From Sophora flavescens (taxonomy: Eukaryota > Streptophyta > Magnoliopsida > Fabales > Fabaceae), in NCBI GenBank assembly GCA_030762895.1, contig CM061063.1, positions 215,180,103 to 215,244,102 of the forward strand: a DNA stretch of 64,000 bases. Direction: 5' to 3'. A model generated the notes under the pieces. That model was not told the DNA's origin. It made no database searches and worked only from the letters and a program-made list of their open reading frames with translations. Positions 59,241 to 64,000 of the stretch are shown piece after piece. The first letter of the stretch is position 1. Every line of letters starts with the position of its first letter. The position numbers were made by a program, and so were the translations under genes.

Positions 59241-60086
59241 AGATGTGTAAACATTGTTGTTGTTGTTGTTTTGATTCATAGAACGATTAGTGTTGGAAGA
59301 ACCGCTATTGACATCGAGGGTAGTACTTTGAATTGGAGGCAATGATTTGGAATTAATATTTTGTTGTTGTTCTTCTTGAAGAATGAGACTGAATATGCGA
59401 AGAACAGGAGGCAGCAGATCATTTAGAAGAATACAACTATGCATATTCGAGAAGCGGTCATGAAGACCTTCAAAAAAATCCATGCCGTGATCTCGCTCAT
59501 GGCATTCCATAATTAATTTATTTGCCCCATATATGCTGGGTTCAACAGACACCAAAGAGTCAAAAGCATCCCCAAAACTTTTCAATTGAGTGTAATAAGA
59601 GGTGACAGAGAGATTCTCCTGTTTGAATGAAGCAATAGTAGTCTTCAATTGAAAGAGTTTTGGACCAATAGAATAGGAAAACCATACCTGAAGGTCTTTC
59701 CAGATTTTATGAGCAGACTTGGCAAAGATGCAGCTCGGACGAATGCTTTCATGAACAAAATTGAGGATCCAACTTCCTACAAGGTCATCACTCCTCTTCC
59801 AGTAGACATACATGACAGGATCATCTGTTTGAAGAGGAAGAGAGCTATCCACAAAACAGAGTTTAGCCTTAGCATTCAAGGCTTTGGAAATTCCAATAAC
59901 CCATGTGTGATAATTATCTCCTTGAAGTAACGGAGAAAAGAAAACTGACGTAGGAATATCTGAAGGATAAATAACATAAGGATCAGGTGGAGAAGGTTTA
60001 GTATATGTAGCAGCATTGGCTTTGGGGGTAGTGATTTTTGGTGAGGTAGGAGAGGAAGGAGGAGAGCTGGCAATGGAGTCTGACAT
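59196..60086 (-). pseudogene. Copia B gag, N-terminal and central part
   Basis: ATG at 60086 after a short leader. It has a Ser/Pro-rich start, then the copia gag domain (LLQGDNYHTWVIGISKALNAK, WKRSDDLVGSWILNFVHESI, IGPKLFQLKTTIASFKQENLSVTSYYTQLK), an Asn-rich stretch, and ends where element X is inserted (real gag to about 59246). The frame is open across about 280 codons. The remaining zinc-knuckle part is at 57503-57597. Confidence 0.88.
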
Positions 60087-60122
60087 GATTCAAAATTCGT
60101 AGAAGGCTTTACAGGTGAACAC

Positions 60123-60444
60123 ACTAGTACCATAATAAATTAGAGATATGATTTGTTTCTCTCATAAAATTGATTAGAGAGATTAATTGTATTGCTATAT
60201 ATAGTGTTGATTACAAAAGATAAAAAGATAAAGATGAGGCTAAATTTAAAATACAAAATTTGAAGTTTAAAAGTATAACAAAAATATCTACAAATCTTCT
60301 CTTGTTCTGATTGATCTTTGCTTGATCTTCTCTTCCCGGTTGATCTTCCCTTGATCTTCGGTTGATATTGTTTGGTCTATTTGAATTTGAAAAATATACC
60401 AGAAAATCTACCAAAACTGCTGTGATTCTAATTTATCTGTAATA
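60123..60444 (-). repeat. Copia B 5' LTR
   Basis: About 322 bp, matching 45313-45380 plus 52691-52924. Inverted ends ATAAATTAGA..TCTAATTTAT. The adjacent minus-strand TGGTACTAGTGTG (60109-60122) would be a diverged PBS. Exact ends are uncertain by a few bases. Confidence 0.75.
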
Positions 60445-60449
60445 ACAAT

Positions 60450-60622
60450 GAAAATGGTAAGGGGTGTTCAAAACCCGGTCCGACCCTAGAACCCGTCCCA
60501 ACCCGTAGTGTTTGGTTCGGGTTCGACCGTAACCCGCATAAGAGAATGGACGAACTCGTGTCTTATTTAGTGACCCGGTGCTAGGTTAGGGACGGGTTCG
60601 GGTTGACCTTTGGGTTACCCGC
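60450..60622. repeat. GC-rich MITE-like sequence
   Basis: ggggtgttcaaaacccggtc followed by many acccg/cgggt inverted motifs, like subterminal parts of hAT-type MITEs. The solo LTR is inserted at its right side, and the ccgcccc remainder continues at 62041. I could not identify a matching far end. Confidence 0.45.
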
Positions 60623-62040
60623 TGATGGGACTCCGGCAAGTGTACCGGATTCGTCGTCAAGTAATAAAAAGATCGATCCCACAGAGACCGTGATCTCAAA
60701 TAACAATTAATTATTAAATCAATTAAACCGGACTATATAAAAGGGATTTGGAAAAGATTTGATTTTTGTAATAAGAATTAACTAGAAAATCATATATTTA
60801 AGAACGCAATCAATTAAAATACGAAAGTAAATCAATTAGGGGTTTTTCAAATCAAAAGAGATTCCTAGGAATTGGGTTACCAACAAGATTGTTCATGTTA
60901 CCAAATTGACTACCCCTTGTTAATTATCAAAATTGCTTTGAAGGCGAATTTATCCTCAATAAGTTAATGCTCCCTCTTAGGTTACAAGAACCGTGCCCAA
61001 TTAAACCAACCCCTACTCTCGTGGTAATTGAATTTAAATTGAACACTTTAAGCTTTGTGACAATTCGTGAACCCTCGAAGGACCGCTTCTAACTCTCATG
61101 ATTTAAGTCCTAAGTTTGATTCTTATAGATTCGATACCTAAGTTCACCGCTAGGTTCCTCCTTAGAGTATCTACAACAAGCAAATAAGTGGCCACCGAAT
61201 TTACAAGTAATTAAAGCAATATGAATCAAATCGAAAGCGAAATTGAAATTAACAAGAGACCAAACGTCAATTCGTCACCATAAACAAATCTTGGGCATAG
61301 CCCCAATTCCTAGAAATAAGACTACTACTCAAGCATTGCCATGTTCATAGTAAGCTTGATTAAAAAAAGCATAAAAGAAAACCTAAGAGAAGAGAAGAGA
61401 AGAAGAAGAGAAATCCTAATTTTGCCTAAGGTAGCAGCCCAAAAAGTGATCCTATTTTCGAGCCTCTAGGTCCTATTTATAAGGTAGGGTAACTTGCATC
61501 CCAAGAAATTACAAAAATCAGATCAAATCAGTTTCTAAAAATCCATATATTGCAAGTCACGACCGTGATGGCTATCACGGCCAGGCCGTGACAGATTCTG
61601 TCTTGGAGGTTGCTTTGCTGGTTGGTTTGTCACGGTCGTGACCACCATCATGGCCTAGCCGTGATCAGTTCTGCCTGTGAGGGTCTGGTTCAATTGACAT
61701 ATCACGGCCGTGATGGACATCACGGCCTGGTCGTGACCAGCTCTGACTTTTCCATTCTTTCTTTTCAGCTCTACTCGATCATGGCCGTAATGACCGTCAC
61801 GGCTAGGCCGTGGTGGGCTCTGTTTGGCTCATTTTTATTACTTTTCAAGCTCCATCTTCATGCAAGCTCCATCATGGTTGATCTTGAATATTTTAATCCT
61901 CAATTCCTGCACACAAACACCACAAAACCGCCTTACCCGTTCCAAGGTAAAAACTAACAAAAATAAAATTAACAATGCCTAAACTACACGAAAATGCATG
62001 CAATATGATAAAGAAATATGAGGTGAAATCACACTCATCA
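60623..62040 (-). mobile_element. Solo LTR of an Athila-type family
   Basis: On the minus strand TGATGAGTGTG..TGCCGGAGTCCCATCA, 1418 bp, with exact 5-bp duplications cccgc (60618-60622 and 62041-62045). It is more diverged from the LTRs of elements 1 and 2 than those are from each other, and carries its own palindrome array at 61557-61812. No internal domain adjoins it. Confidence 0.9.
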
Positions 62041-62045
62041 CCCGC

Positions 62046-62339
62046 CCCGCCCCATTTAATAAAAATCTACTTTTACTTTTATCTCTTTCTGAAGTAAATT
62101 ACTAAACTTTTACTCTCACATCGAAAGAACCTTATTTGATGAAAGTGTCAAAGTATCATGTTTCTAACAATGTGACTTTGGTAACACGAGCATCAAGGAA
62201 GCATCCAACAAAAAGGATCTATTTGTTGATATTTTGTAACATCCAATTTTGGATCTATTTGGTGACACGAGATCAATTGGTGGCTTTTAGGTAATATATT
62301 TGTTGATACTTTCGCTTAGAAAAAAAAAGTAACATTTCC
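62046..62339. other. Unassigned AT-rich spacer
   Basis: I see no gene, repeat end or duplication here. It separates the solo LTR site from the Athila remnant. Confidence 0.4.
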
Positions 62340-64000
62340 CCCACTCACATAAATTTAGTTTCAAAGAAAACTATTTAACTTTGGGTCAAAAAAAAGTAAC
62401 TCCGAAGCTTTGCATAACGAATGATGCACCCAGTGGTGATGAAGTTAGAGTTGCTCATCATGTGGAAACAAAACTTCTGCCGGGAGGGAGTAAGGCCATG
62501 AAACTCAGTGAAAAGAGCAAAGCGAAAGCACAATTGGCCATATGAGCAAAATCGGCTCTTTGAAGGCCTTCCGTGGAAGAGAAGTGTTCTTGCACTTCTA
62601 GGCCCAGCCGACCCCGGTAGATTGAAATAAGTATGGTCAAGCTTAAGACCGAAAATAAGCGCTTCTTGGGAGGCAACCCAAGTTTTCTTTCCCTTTTCCA
62701 TTTGTTTTAAAATTTTGTTTTTGAATAATTTGAGAAGATAAGAAAAGAAAGATCACTAATTGATGGATTTGCCAAGTATTTTCAGGTTATGAAGGAAGGA
62801 ATAGCAAAAAGGCAAGGACAAATAAAGTCAGAAGTCATCACGCCCAGGCCATGACGGTGGTCACGGCCGTGATTAGCTATCTAGAGAAGATCAGAAAGGA
62901 TCATGGCCCAGCCGTGATATCCACCACGAGCGTGATGAGAAGGACCCTGAAGACCAGAATTGATCACGGCCTAGCCGTGATGAGCATCACGGCCGTGACA
63001 CATTTTCCACATCTCTTTGACTGACATGTGAGTCGGCACCCGCTACCACCTCGGTGAGTTGTTCCATTTTTCTCCTCTCTCCGACTTGATTATTTACATT
63101 GGGGACAATGTAAGTTTTTAAGCTTGGGGTAGGGGTATTTTTGCAATTTTTTGCATTTTTGCATTTTTCATGTTGCATTCATATAGGCATAGTTTTGCAT
63201 TATCACATGATTAGATTGCCCCTTGCTTAGATTATGCATCCAATTGTGAGAACTTGGTGCCAAATAAATTGAGATAGTGAATTTTTTAACCCAATTTTTT
63301 ATTCCTGTGATAAGGCTAAAAATAAAAATGCTTGAGATGATCTTTTGATAGTTGATAATTAGCATGTGGTTCCTTAGATTTGTGTTTCTCATTGATTTTA
63401 AACTACTAAATGTGAGATTTTTGAGCCTAAAAGGGGTACTCACTAAATCTACCCCATTCTTTGTGATTGAGTGTTTTATTCCTCTTGGATTGTATTCTCT
63501 AGAACTTGACTTGAAACCGTTTTGAAATTTAAAATTTTTTTAAAACATTTTTGAAAATGATTGAGGCACTAGGTATCTTTCCGGCCTTCTGAGCTTTAAT
63601 TGATTGAATGCTACCCCTTAGTTGCCCAATTTTGAGCCTAAAAGAATAAAATACATTTATTGGTACCTTGAATTATTTTGAGGAATGATGCTTGGTATGG
63701 CACCTTTTAAAGTATTGCAAAAAGGGTAAAAAGGTAGTTTGAAAAATAAAATTTTGGGATGAGAAAGCTAGAAAAATATTTCTCTTGAATTGAAAATCTC
63801 CCCTTCTCCAAATAAATAAAATGAAATAAGTAAATGAAAAAAAAATGGAGAAGGGGATGATAAAAAGAAAGTGAGAAATAATAAAATAAAAGTAAAAAGA
63901 ATGAAAGAAAGGTGGAAAAATGAACTAAGCCCAAAAAGGTATCTTAGAAGGTTGTCATGCTTTGCAATGTTTGATATTTTGTTTAGCCTTCTTGAATTTT
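62340..64000 (+). mobile_element. Athila-like element 3, 3' internal part, cut by the window edge
   Basis: It starts in a tail segment homologous to that of element 2 (62400-62625; one frameshift near 62537). Next come aagcgcttcttgggaggcaa (about 62658), a palindrome array in the interior (62838-63000), the gacaatgtaag..aagcttggggt block (63100-63135) and the long 3' non-coding region in the same order as 27000-28100 of element 1. RT and integrase are not found. The left end is undefined and the right end lies outside. Confidence 0.8.
62838..63000. repeat. TCACGGC/GCCGTGA palindrome array inside element 3
   Basis: Three units with the same paired inverted repeats as the LTR arrays, but placed between the tail coding segment and the 3' non-coding region. 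Element 1 has no such array at the equivalent place (27100-27190). Confidence 0.85.

Larger units (their letters stand above)
45313..60444 (-). mobile_element. Ty1/copia element B, host to four further insertions
   Basis: Minus-strand element with gag (60086 leftward), protease, integrase, RT and RNase H in copia order. Short LTRs lie at 60123-60444 and at 45313-45380 plus 52691-52924. The 3' polypurine tract at 52925-52940 is, on the minus strand, AAAAAAAGGGGGGTAC, directly before TGATAAATTAG. The 5-bp duplication acaat flanks it (45308-45312 and 60445-60449). Insertions: Athila element 2 in the 3' LTR, a Cassandra TRIM in RT, a 5S foldback and element X in gag. Every coding domain has stops or frameshifts. 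Confidence 0.85.

Overview
The window is a stretch of flowering-plant (eudicot) nuclear DNA made mostly of nested transposable elements, with one intact host gene. Evidence for a plant: a multi-exon ELMO-domain gene with GT-AG introns, CACTA, LINE, Ty1/copia, Ty3/gypsy (Athila-like and chromovirus-like) and Cassandra-type elements, and a hAT-type MITE. A legume is possible but I cannot prove it. There are no bacterial-type operons, CRISPR arrays or intact viral genes.

Layout. 1-4206: a CACTA DNA transposon on the minus strand (TNP2-type transposase, one frameshift, running off the left edge), with subterminal palindromic repeats ending at 4206; a LINE reverse-transcriptase remnant lies between its transposase and its terminus. 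4207-5440: mostly unassigned. 5440-36746: one large minus-strand chromovirus-like gypsy element that has been invaded repeatedly. Its LTRs are 5701-7455 and 34996-36746. A Ty1/copia element (9112-17468) sits in its protease region, and a 1.6 kb solo-LTR-like element X (17944-34114) sits in its gag. Inside X is a 3.8 kb solo LTR of a related gypsy family (18103-32642), inside that a complete Athila-like element (19292-30003), and inside that element's 5' LTR a hAT MITE (20401-20960). Four of these insertions have exact target-site duplications (ctttc, acttt, aacac, gtaggaac), so their order can be read directly.

36747-43300 is the host island: promoter, 5' leader with an (ATG)8-TAG microsatellite, and a nine-exon gene for a 261-residue ELMO-domain protein. 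43300-45312 is intergenic DNA with a diverged direct repeat.

45313-60444 is a second nest: a minus-strand Ty1/copia element whose 3' LTR holds a non-autonomous Athila relative (45381-52685). Its body holds a Cassandra TRIM with 5S-rRNA-like LTRs (54110-54854), a head-to-head foldback of the same 5S-bearing LTR (57115-57497) and a second copy of element X (57598-59240). 60445-62045 holds GC-rich repeat DNA with a solo Athila-type LTR (60623-62040, duplication cccgc). 62340-64000 is the 3' internal part of another non-autonomous Athila relative, cut by the window edge.

Most notable: a non-autonomous Athila subfamily in which reverse transcriptase, RNase H and integrase are replaced by a conserved C-terminal tail (seen twice); arrays of a TCACGGC/GCCGTGA palindrome in all its LTRs; a repeated CAG/CTG-versus-CG discrepancy between otherwise near-identical copies, which may be a sequencing artefact at methylated CHG sites; and the 5S-bearing foldback.
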